64,000 nt of DNA from Aliiroseovarius sp. M344. GTDB lineage: Bacteria; Pseudomonadota; Alphaproteobacteria; Rhodobacterales; Rhodobacteraceae. The stretch spans positions 744,001-808,000 of the forward strand of contig NZ_CP081153.1 in NCBI RefSeq assembly GCF_025140835.1. The letters are read 5' to 3'. The position numbers were made by a program, and so were the translations under genes. Positions 57,202 through 64,000 of this stretch are shown in pieces; positions within the stretch are counted from its first letter, which is position 1; every line of letters starts with the position of its first letter. The notes beneath the pieces are model-generated. The model had not been told where the DNA came from and did no database searches. It worked only from the letters and a program-made list of their open reading frames with translations.

Positions 57202-57570
57202 TTATTCCTTGGCTTCAAACAGCCCCAGCGTATTGCCATCGGGATCGGTTGCAAAGACGAAGCGGCCGTGTTCGATGACAACCGGATCGCTGATAACTTT
57301 GCCACCGGCGCTTTCCCAACGTGTCATCGCGTCTTCAAGCGACGTTTTGATTGTGATATGAGGACGCGGCCCTTGTCCGCCCTTGGCTGCGTCACTTTCA
57401 TAAAGATTAGCCCCCGCGACATCCATGTGCCCGCCAAGTACGGCCATGGGGGCCGGGCCGGTGTGATCGACCTCCATCGTCCAGCCAAAAGCTGCGTTGT
57501 AAAATGCCGTTGCTTTTTTGATGTTGGACACTGGAATTTCTGTCCATGCGACGATCGGTTGGGTGTTCAT
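57202..57570 (-). CDS. VOC-family (glyoxalase/bleomycin-resistance fold) protein
   Basis: A 122-residue single-domain VOC protein: VAWTEIPVSNIKKATAFYNAAFGW at the start and EHGRFVFATDPDGNTLGLFE at the end, with metal ligands expected in these parts. The start at 57570 has AAGGAG. The substrate is unknown; it is cotranscribed with a WYL regulator, an arrangement common for stress or detoxification genes. Confidence 0.86.
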   Translation of the reverse strand: MNTQPIVAWTEIPVSNIKKATAFYNAAFGWTMEVDHTGPAPMAVLGGHMDVAGANLYESDAAKGGQGPRPHITIKTSLEDAMTRWESAGGKVISDPVVIEHGRFVFATDPDGNTLGLFEAKE

Positions 57571-57614
57571 GATAATCTCCTTCATGTGGTGTTGATAACG
57601 CTCGTGTCGCACAC

Positions 57615-57642
57615 CCCTCCTGACAGCGTTCTGTCAGGAGGG
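57615..57642. promoter_or_regulatory. 12-bp inverted repeat, probable operator of the VOC/WYL pair
   Basis: CCCTCCTGACAG and CTGTCAGGAGGG are perfect inverted copies around CGTT, 45 bases upstream of the VOC gene. There is no T-run on either strand, so it is more likely a protein-binding site than a terminator; the WYL protein encoded downstream is the obvious candidate. Confidence 0.7.
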
Positions 57643-57782
57643 TTTGTGTCGTGCGAAAAGATTTCCATGGTCAGCCGCCCTGCGGTGCGCGCATTCCCGC
57701 AAGACGATGCGTGTTGATGTCCAGTGCGCTTGACCAAGCCCCGTAGTGCTATAGGCTTTCTGAGACTTTTCAGGGGACTGCC

Positions 57783-58262
57783 ATGCGTCGATTTCTCGTT
57801 CTACCCGCCATGTTGGCGGCACTTGCTCTTGCAGGATGCCAGTCCTCAGAGAAGTCTCAGGCTTCAGGCGGGGCAGTTACATTCTGCGACCGATTGATCG
57901 GATGGGAGGCAGTCAAGGGCGAAGATGGCGCAGAACGCGCAATTACGCGTGCCGAAGTTTGCGCTAAGCCGGCAGGCGACGGGGTGTGGATGAAAGTGCC
58001 TCAGGTGCATTCAAAACTGCGTGGTCGCAGCTATTGGCTGTTGATGCCGAATACAGACCGACATTTGGCGGCCTCAGCCGCTGACGGTTCGCTGGTTCTG
58101 GCAGGCTGGACACTTCAGGCGCGCCCCTTTGGCTGGGCACATGAAATCGTCGCGGTCCGCGACGAAGGAAAGGTGCAACTGGGCGCGCTTCCAGCGGGCG
58201 CGTGTCCGCGCAAAGCGGTCGGGAAGAAACCTCAAATACGGTATTGCATCCCAGCCAATTAG
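57783..58262 (+). CDS. lipoprotein of unknown function
   Basis: A 159-residue lipoprotein: signal MRRFLVLPAMLAALALAGC with lipidation at Cys19. The mature part has four further Cys (CDRL, EVCAKP, GACPRK, RYCIPAN) that could form disulfides, and a tryptophan-rich central part. I do not recognise a domain. It converges with the choline ABC ATPase gene, overlapping it by four bases. Confidence 0.72.
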   Translation: MRRFLVLPAMLAALALAGCQSSEKSQASGGAVTFCDRLIGWEAVKGEDGAERAITRAEVCAKPAGDGVWMKVPQVHSKLRGRSYWLLMPNTDRHLAASAADGSLVLAGWTLQARPFGWAHEIVAVRDEGKVQLGALPAGACPRKAVGKKPQIRYCIPAN

Positions 58263-59317
58263 GCCGCGCCGCGCGGATCCAGCAACCGCTTCATAACGTC
58301 GTCTGATGTAATGCGACCGACTGGCTTGCCGCCCTCGGTCACCGAAAGCTCCGATTGACCGTTCAGTGCCGTCATGACGTCGGCCACCCGGTCACGCACA
58401 TCAACGCTGACGTCTGCGCGACTGCTATCTGCGGTCATCACGTCGCGCGCCGTCAGTACACCCAGCGGGTTCATGTGGGCCACGAAATCCGCGACATAAT
58501 CGTCGGCGGGGGAAGTGAAGATATCGCGCGGTGTGCCACATTGAACGATCCGCCCGCCCTCCATGATGGCGATCCGGTCGCCCAGTTTGAACGCTTCGTC
58601 CAGATCGTGACTCACAAAGATGATTGTGCGTTTCAGAGATTGCTGTAGCTCAAGCAATTCGTCCTGAAGTCGCGTGCGGATCAATGGGTCAAGCGCCGAG
58701 AAGGGTTCGTCCATTAAAAGGATGGGGGCTTCGGTGACAAAAGCGCGGGCCAGCCCGACGCGTTGCTGCATGCCGCCTGACAGATCGCCAACCTTGCGGT
58801 CGGCCCAGTCCGACAGGCCCACAAGTTCCAGCTGAGTGTCCACTCGGTCTTTGCGTTCCGTGGCAGACACGCCATCAAGTTCGAGCCCTAGCCCGACATT
58901 CTGACGCACGGTACGCCAAGGCAGCAGGCCAAATTGCTGAAATACCATTGCCACGCGGCGCGCACGGATTCGGCGCAAGGTGTTCTTGTCGGCATGGGTC
59001 ACATCGACCAGCGTGTTGCCGTCGCACACATGCGCAGCCCCTCGGACCACCGGGTTCAATCCATTCACAGCACGCAAAAGGGTCGATTTTCCAGATCCTG
59101 ACAGCCCCATAAGGACAAGGATCTCGCCTTCTTTTACGGTCAGCGAGCAATCGTGAACGCCCAGCACCTGGCCTGTGGCCTCTTGTATCTCGGCGCGTGT
59201 CATGCCTTGATCCATCAGAGGCAAGGCCTTTTCGGGCGATTGACCGAACACGATCGAAACATTCTCGAACTTTACGGCGACGCCTGCGGTTTCCTTTGGG
59301 TTGGTTATGCGGGTCAT
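58259..59317 (-). CDS. choV: choline ABC transporter ATP-binding protein
   Basis: A 352-residue ATPase of the ProV/OpuA type. Walker A is GLSGSGKST, signature is LSGGMQQRVGLARA, Walker B is ILLMDEPFSALD. A C-terminal regulatory part with a CBS-like segment (VLTARDVMTADSS, SVTEGGKPVGRITSDDV) follows. The ATG at 59317 has GGAGCG and lies just after the permease stop. It belongs to choX-choW-choV; choline is favoured by the adjacent bet genes. Confidence 0.92.
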   Translation of the reverse strand: MTRITNPKETAGVAVKFENVSIVFGQSPEKALPLMDQGMTRAEIQEATGQVLGVHDCSLTVKEGEILVLMGLSGSGKSTLLRAVNGLNPVVRGAAHVCDGNTLVDVTHADKNTLRRIRARRVAMVFQQFGLLPWRTVRQNVGLGLELDGVSATERKDRVDTQLELVGLSDWADRKVGDLSGGMQQRVGLARAFVTEAPILLMDEPFSALDPLIRTRLQDELLELQQSLKRTIIFVSHDLDEAFKLGDRIAIMEGGRIVQCGTPRDIFTSPADDYVADFVAHMNPLGVLTARDVMTADSSRADVSVDVRDRVADVMTALNGQSELSVTEGGKPVGRITSDDVMKRLLDPRGAA

Positions 59318-59318
59318 A

Positions 59319-60149
59319 TCAACGCTCCACTCGCAAAATTCGGTCGAGCATGATCGCCACAACGACGATGATAAACCCGCTTTCAAACCCAAGTGCGGTG
59401 TTCACTTGGTTCAAGGCCCGCACAACCGGTACGCCAAGCCCATCCGCGCCAACCAAGGCGGCAATCACCACCATTGACAGTGACAGCATGATGGTCTGGT
59501 TCAGGCCAGCCATAATCTGTGGCAGGGCAAAAGGCAGTTCGACTTTCCAAAGGATCTGGCGCGGGGTTGCGCCAAACGCTTGGGCGGCCTCGAGCAACGC
59601 TGACGGGGTCGAGCTGACTCCCAGATGGGTTAGGCGAATGGGGGCGGGCAGAACGAAGATCACTGTGGCGATCAGGCCCGGCACCATGCCGATGCCGAAA
59701 AAGACGATGGCAGGGATCAGGTAGACAAAGGTGGGTAGCGTTTGCATCAGGTCCAGAACCGGGCGCATAGCGCGAAACAGGCGGGGGCGGTGCGCCGCTG
59801 CAATGCCAATAGGCGTGCCGACCGCCATGCAGACGACACAGGCTGACAGCACCAGCGTCAGGCTTTCGGTTGTTTCTTCCCAATAGTCTTGGTTGAGGAT
59901 GAACAGGAACCCTAAGAACACCAGCAGGCAGGTCTTCCAATTGCGTTGCAAAATCCATGTGATGGCCACGAAAACCGCTGTGATAAGAAGAGGATGCGGC
60001 GTTTGCAGAACCCAGAGGATGCCATCAATCAGCAATTCCATCAGCCAGCTGAGCCAGTCAAAGAATGGCTCTCCCGCTTCCTGAAGCCAGTCAAACAGGC
60101 GTTTGGCGGTCTTGCCCACGGGTATCTTTGTTTCGGTCAGCCAGTCCAT
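59319..60149 (-). CDS. choW: choline ABC transporter permease
   Basis: A 276-residue inner-membrane permease with about six to seven helices (WLMELLIDGILWVLQTPHPLL, CLLVFLGFLFILNQDY) and the coupling loop EAAQAFGATPRQILWKVELPFALPQIMAG, typical of ProW/OpuAB. It follows choX after a hairpin and overlaps the choV ribosome site. Confidence 0.92.
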   Translation of the reverse strand: MDWLTETKIPVGKTAKRLFDWLQEAGEPFFDWLSWLMELLIDGILWVLQTPHPLLITAVFVAITWILQRNWKTCLLVFLGFLFILNQDYWEETTESLTLVLSACVVCMAVGTPIGIAAAHRPRLFRAMRPVLDLMQTLPTFVYLIPAIVFFGIGMVPGLIATVIFVLPAPIRLTHLGVSSTPSALLEAAQAFGATPRQILWKVELPFALPQIMAGLNQTIMLSLSMVVIAALVGADGLGVPVVRALNQVNTALGFESGFIIVVVAIMLDRILRVER

Positions 60150-60185
60150 GCTCTGCCTTGCTCATAAATAGAAGGAACAAAGATA

Positions 60186-60209
60186 CGCGCCGGAGAAACC
60201 CCCGGCGCG
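60186..60209 (-). terminator. hairpin between choX and choW
   Basis: A perfect 8-bp stem CGCGCCGG/CCGGCGCG with an 8-base loop lies 19 bases after the choX stop; on the minus strand it is followed by TATCTTTG, a poor U-run. It may partly terminate or protect the choX message. Confidence 0.5.
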
Positions 60210-60228
60210 TCTTTGAATTGGGGTCAGA

Positions 60229-61161
60229 TTACAGACCCAAGGCGCCTTTGACTGCGGCAACGCTGTCACCACCATCAACCGTGGTCACGCCGTCGAGCCA
60301 CGACATGACGGCGTCAGGGTTGGCCTTCAGCCAAGCGCTGGCCGCATCAGCAGGGGTTTCACCATCGTTCAGGATCGCGCCCATGATTTCGTTCTCCATC
60401 GCCAGCGAGAACTCGAGGTTTTGCAGCAACTTGCCGACGTTGGCGCAATCTTCGACATAGCCCTTGCGGGTGTTGGTCATAACCTGTGCGCCACCCAGAT
60501 TAGGGCCGAAGAAGTCATCGCCACCAGTCAGATAGCCCATGTCGAAATTGGCGTTCATCGGGTGCGGTTCCCAACCAAGGAAAACAACCGGCTCGCCTTT
60601 TTTGTCGGCGCGCGCAACTTGCGCCAGCATGCCTTGTTCCGAGCTTTCGACAACTTCGAAGCCCTCAAGCCCAAAGGCGTTGCCGTCGATCATCGATTGA
60701 ATCAGGCGGTTGCCATCGTTGCCAGGCTCGATCCCATAAATCTTGCCCTCCAGCGCATCGCTGTTGGCGGCAATGTCGGCGAAATCCTTGATGCCCATAT
60801 CCATCGCGGCCTTGTTGACAGCAAGTGTGTATTTCGCGCCGTCAAGGTTCATGCGGACGGTGTCAACTGTGCCGGCCTCGCGATAGGGCGCGATATCCGC
60901 TTCCATGGTGGGCATCCAGTTGCCAAGGAACACATCGATGTCACCCTCGGCCATCGAGGTGTAAGTTACGGGCACCGACAGCACCTTGATATCAGTGTCA
61001 TAGCCCAAAGCGCCAAGTACGACGGTCGTCGCCGCGGTTGTAGCCGTGATGTCGGTCCAGCCAACATCCGAGAACACCACTTCTTCACAGTGATTGTCGG
61101 CAAAGGCGGTTGTTGCTGCTGCTGAAAGTGCAATGGCAGAAAGAGTTGTCTTGAGGTTCAT
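60229..61161 (-). CDS. choX: choline-binding periplasmic protein
   Basis: A 310-residue binding protein with the signal peptide NLKTTLSAIALSAAATTAFA. The body has VVFSDVGWTDITATTA, VFLGNWMPTMEADIAPYRE and VFLGWEPHPMNANFDM, where the Trp residues match the aromatic cage of ChoX. GGGAGCG precedes the ATG. It is the first gene of the transport operon and diverges from betI across a shared region. Confidence 0.93.
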   Translation of the reverse strand: MNLKTTLSAIALSAAATTAFADNHCEEVVFSDVGWTDITATTAATTVVLGALGYDTDIKVLSVPVTYTSMAEGDIDVFLGNWMPTMEADIAPYREAGTVDTVRMNLDGAKYTLAVNKAAMDMGIKDFADIAANSDALEGKIYGIEPGNDGNRLIQSMIDGNAFGLEGFEVVESSEQGMLAQVARADKKGEPVVFLGWEPHPMNANFDMGYLTGGDDFFGPNLGGAQVMTNTRKGYVEDCANVGKLLQNLEFSLAMENEIMGAILNDGETPADAASAWLKANPDAVMSWLDGVTTVDGGDSVAAVKGALGL

Positions 61162-61296
61162 TTTTCGCTCCCTGTTTTTGGTGCGGTTTCTTTTGAACGG
61201 AGGTCTGGAATTTTCCCAAACCGCTCGCGCAAACCCTAGCGCAGTGTGCGCGGGGGTGAAACCAGCTTCATTGGGAATAGACGCTGCTTTTTATTG

Positions 61297-61310
61297 ATTG
61301 ACGAGTCAAT
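61297..61310. promoter_or_regulatory. probable BetI operator
   Basis: ATTGAC-GA-GTCAAT is a perfect 6-bp inverted repeat in an A+T-rich setting, 44 bases upstream of betI and between betI and choX. It resembles known TetR/BetI sites with TTGA...TCAA arms. Confidence 0.7.
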
Positions 61311-61353
61311 TAAAAAACCGCAAGTCTGCCAAGATAACGGAATTGGAGGGGCA

Positions 61354-61935
61354 ATGCCCAAGCTTGGAATGGAGCCGATCCGGCGCGGTGCGTTGGTACA
61401 AGCCACGATCCACGAGATTGGGCGCGCGGGGAGCCTGGACGTCACGGTGACGCAGATTGCCAAAAGGGCAGGTGTGTCCAGCGCGTTGGCGCATCACTAT
61501 TTTGGCGGCAAAGAACAGATCTTTCTGGCCGCCATGCGTCACATTCTGTCTGTCTACAGTGCACAGGTGCGCGCTGCGCTTTTGGGCGCAAAGGGCCCGC
61601 GCGAGCGTGTGGAAGCGATCATCCGCGCCAATTTCGAAGCAGGAAACTTTCGACCCGAAGTCATCAGCGCCTGGCTGAATTTCTATGTAATGTCGCAAAG
61701 CAATGACGGCGCGCGCCGGTTGCTTCGGGTCTATCAACACCGGCTGCACTCAAACCTCGTTTACGATCTGCGGCCTTTGGTTGGAGAGGCAGCGCATGAC
61801 GTGGCTGACACGATCGGCTCGATGATCGACGGGCTTTATATCCGCCACGCCCTGCGCGAAGAAACCCCAAGCGGCGTGCGTGCGTGCGACAGGGTGCTGG
61901 CTTGTTTGGACTTGATTTTGGAGCAACGCGCATGA
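61354..61935 (+). CDS. betI: BetI, choline-responsive TetR repressor
   Basis: A 193-residue TetR-family protein. MPKLGMEPIRRGALVQATI is the classical BetI N-terminus, with the HTH VTVTQIAKRAGVSSALAHHYFGGKEQIF at about residues 28-55. The start at 61354 has GGAGGGG. It controls bet genes and probably choXWV. The stop overlaps the betC start (ATGA). Confidence 0.96.
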   Translation: MPKLGMEPIRRGALVQATIHEIGRAGSLDVTVTQIAKRAGVSSALAHHYFGGKEQIFLAAMRHILSVYSAQVRAALLGAKGPRERVEAIIRANFEAGNFRPEVISAWLNFYVMSQSNDGARRLLRVYQHRLHSNLVYDLRPLVGEAAHDVADTIGSMIDGLYIRHALREETPSGVRACDRVLACLDLILEQRA

Positions 61936-63440
61936 GCAATCCCAACATCCTGATTATCATGGTCGACCAATTGAACGGCACGTTGTTCCCGGATGGTCCG
62001 GCCGACTGGCTGCATGCGCCCAACTTGAAAAAGCTGGCCGCCCGGTCGGTGCGGTTTCAAAATGCATATACCGCCAGCCCACTTTGCGCCCCGGGGCGGG
62101 CAAGTTTCATGTCTGGCCTGCTGCCACGTCGCACTAAGGTTTATGACAATGCAGCCGAGTTCGCCTCGGACATACCGACCTATGCCCATCATTTGCGCCG
62201 GGCGGGATATCAGACAGCGCTGTCTGGCAAAATGCACTTCGTCGGCCCTGACCAAATGCACGGGTTCGAAGAGCGGCTGACCACTGACATTTATCCCGCC
62301 GATTTCGGCTGGACCCCGGATTACCGCAAGCCCGGTGAGAGGATCGACTGGTGGTATCACAACATGGGGTCGGTGACCGGGGCAGGCGTCGCCGAGATCT
62401 CGAACCAGATGGAGTATGATGACGAGGTCGCCTATAACGCCTGTTCCAAGCTGTATGATCTGGCACGTGGACATGATGACCGCCCGTGGTGCCTGACCGT
62501 CAGCTTCACCCACCCGCACGATCCCTACGTTGCCCGACGCAAATACTGGGACCTCTATGAGGATTGCGAACACCTTCTGCCAGAGGTGCCCGCAATGGAT
62601 TACAACGATCACGATCCGCACGCCAAGCGCATCTTTGACGCCAATGACTGGCGCAATTTTGACATCACAGAAGAAGATATCCGCCGCTCGCGCCGCGCCT
62701 ATTTCGCCAATATCTCATATCTGGACGACAAGGTCGGCGAAATGCTGGATGTGATGGAGCGTACCCGGCAGGATGCGATCATCCTGTTTGTGTCGGATCA
62801 CGGCGACATGCTGGGCGAGCGTGGATTGTGGTTCAAGATGAACTTCTATGAGGGCTCTGCTCGTGTTCCGCTGATGATTTCAGCCCCCGGACTGACGCCG
62901 GGATTGGTTGACGCGCCGGTGTCGACGCTGGATGTCACCCCTACGCTGGCTGATCTGGCGGGAATTTCGCTGGAGGACGTGAAGCCATGGGTGGATGGCG
63001 AGACACTGGTGCCTTTGGCCCAAGGCGAGGGTCGGGATAGCCCCGTCGCAATGGAATATGCCGCAGAGGCGTCATATGCCCCACTTGTCTCATTACGATA
63101 TGGACCATGGAAATATACCCGCTGCGCGTTGGATCCCGATCAACTTTTCAACATTACTGACGATCCGCATGAATTGACCAATCTTGCGGGCGACCCGGCA
63201 CATTTGGGCACATTGAACAGCCTGCGCGCAAAGTCAGAAGCCCGTTGGGACCTGTCTGCATATGATGCGGAAGTGCGCGAAAGCCAGGCGCGGCGCTGGG
63301 TGGTCTATGAGGCGTTGCGCAATGGCGCCTATTTCCCTTGGGACTATCAGCCGCTGCAAAAAGCGTCGGAACGCTACATGCGCAACCACATGAATTTGGA
63401 CACTTTGGAAGAAGGCCAGCGGTTCCCCCGTGGGGAATAG
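61932..63440 (+). CDS. betC: choline-sulfatase
   Basis: Hydrolyses choline-O-sulfate to choline and sulfate. The 502-residue protein has the metal site IIMVDQLNG, the formylglycine signature [11 protein letters not shown] with Cys52 as the modified residue (CxPxR with Gly in the fourth position), and [16 protein letters not shown] for the second metal site. No signal peptide is seen, so it is cytosolic. It is coupled to betI and followed by betA. Confidence 0.95.
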   Translation: MSNPNILIIMVDQLNGTLFPDGPADWLHAPNLKKLAARSVRFQNAYTASPLCAPGRASFMSGLLPRRTKVYDNAAEFASDIPTYAHHLRRAGYQTALSGKMHFVGPDQMHGFEERLTTDIYPADFGWTPDYRKPGERIDWWYHNMGSVTGAGVAEISNQMEYDDEVAYNACSKLYDLARGHDDRPWCLTVSFTHPHDPYVARRKYWDLYEDCEHLLPEVPAMDYNDHDPHAKRIFDANDWRNFDITEEDIRRSRRAYFANISYLDDKVGEMLDVMERTRQDAIILFVSDHGDMLGERGLWFKMNFYEGSARVPLMISAPGLTPGLVDAPVSTLDVTPTLADLAGISLEDVKPWVDGETLVPLAQGEGRDSPVAMEYAAEASYAPLVSLRYGPWKYTRCALDPDQLFNITDDPHELTNLAGDPAHLGTLNSLRAKSEARWDLSAYDAEVRESQARRWVVYEALRNGAYFPWDYQPLQKASERYMRNHMNLDTLEEGQRFPRGE

Positions 63441-63465
63441 CAGGCCCACAAACGACGGAACGGAC

Positions 63466-64000
63466 ATGCAAGCAGAATATATCATCGTAGGTGCGGGCAG
63501 CGCCGGGTGCGCCATGGCATATCGGCTGGCCGAAGCTGGAAAACGTGTGCTGGTCATCGAACATGGTGGCACCGATGCAGGCCCCTTCATCCAGATGCCA
63601 GCGGCGCTGAGCTACCCCATGAATATGAAGCTTTATGACTGGGGGTTCAAAACCGAGCCGGAGCCCCATCTGGATGGGCGCATCCTTGTCACGCCGCGTG
63701 GCAAGGTGATCGGTGGCTCCAGCTCAATCAACGGTATGGTTTACGTGCGTGGACACGCGCGCGATTTTGATAGCTGGGCCGAAATGGGGGCGGTCGGCTG
63801 GGCCTATGCTGACGTGCTGCCGTATTATAAGCGAATGGAGAGCTGGCACGATGGCGGCCATGGTGGCGACGCAGATTGGCGCGGCTCAGATGGCCCCCTG
63901 CACGTCACCCGAGGCCCGCGGGCCAACCTTCTTTATCACGCCTTTGTTGAGGCAGGAAAACAGGCCGGTTATCCGGTGACTGGCGACTATAATGGTCAGC
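63466..64000 (+). CDS. betA: choline dehydrogenase, N-terminal part (cut by window end)
   Basis: GMC-family flavoprotein oxidising choline to betaine aldehyde. The frame opens at ATG 63466, 25 bases after betC, and runs off the end, leaving 178 codons. Visible are the FAD site [21 protein letters not shown] and the GMC signature [20 protein letters not shown]. It completes a betI-betC-betA order; betB is not in the window. Confidence 0.95.
   Translation, partial: MQAEYIIVGAGSAGCAMAYRLAEAGKRVLVIEHGGTDAGPFIQMPAALSYPMNMKLYDWGFKTEPEPHLDGRILVTPRGKVIGGSSSINGMVYVRGHARDFDSWAEMGAVGWAYADVLPYYKRMESWHDGGHGGDADWRGSDGPLHVTRGPRANLLYHAFVEAGKQAGYPVTGDYNGQ

Overview
The window looks like a chromosomal segment of a marine Rhodobacteraceae (Roseobacter-group) alphaproteobacterium. 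Evidence: G+C-rich coding DNA; an F0 ATP synthase operon (I, a, c, b', b) with no F1 genes beside it; cytochrome c2 next to ctaD; an FolB with a long C-terminal extension; a glycosyltransferase of the DUF5928 type; and gene sets for organosulfur compounds and choline typical of roseobacters. Species cannot be named from the sequence alone. Apart from a low-G+C stretch after a tRNA-Leu gene, I see no phage, transposase, CRISPR or plasmid genes.

Layout. 1-6000: the 3' part of pyruvate phosphate dikinase, a SleB-type wall hydrolase, then a folB-folP-glmM run. 5956-14650: a Tat-exported mini-protein ending in a secretin-like motif, a DMT exporter divergent from an ArsR/SRPBCC pair with two palindromes between them, ilvC, two tandem Lrp regulators with a class V aminotransferase, a UbiH-type monooxygenase with a HAD phosphatase, and a GntR regulator. 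14614-23680: a glycosyltransferase with a GspE/MshE-type N-terminal domain, carA, a YqeY-like protein, an acetyltransferase, ctaD, cytochrome c2, lipB and tRNA-Leu(GAG). 23680-26290: a lower-G+C segment with a LysR gene, about 0.9 kb without a convincing gene, and a VPLPA-CTERM surface protein. 26297-29510: divergent oxyR and katG.

29625-39800 is the most coherent block: a minus-strand operon of eleven genes (small membrane protein, TRAP transporter, HpsN-type sulfopropanediol dehydrogenase, SDR and zinc dehydrogenases, UspA, sulfopyruvate decarboxylase ComDE and an FMN hydroxyacid dehydrogenase), faced by a LacI regulator with two LacI-type operators between them. Read as a pathway it imports 2,3-dihydroxypropane-1-sulfonate (DHPS), oxidises it through sulfolactate to sulfopyruvate and decarboxylates that to sulfoacetaldehyde. 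The desulfonating enzyme (Xsc expected) is not in the window.

39883-64000: glycerate kinase, an azoreductase/LysR pair, an ArsR regulator, the F0 operon, a FadR-type regulator with a clear palindrome, an OmpA lipoprotein, an AraC-MGMT fusion, nth with a PfkB kinase, a divergent sulfotransferase and GT14/DUF5928 glycosyltransferase, a HIT protein, a zinc-ribbon protein, polA, a WYL regulator/VOC pair next to a 12-bp inverted repeat, and a choline/choline-O-sulfate locus (choXWV divergent from betI-betC-betA, the last cut by the window edge).
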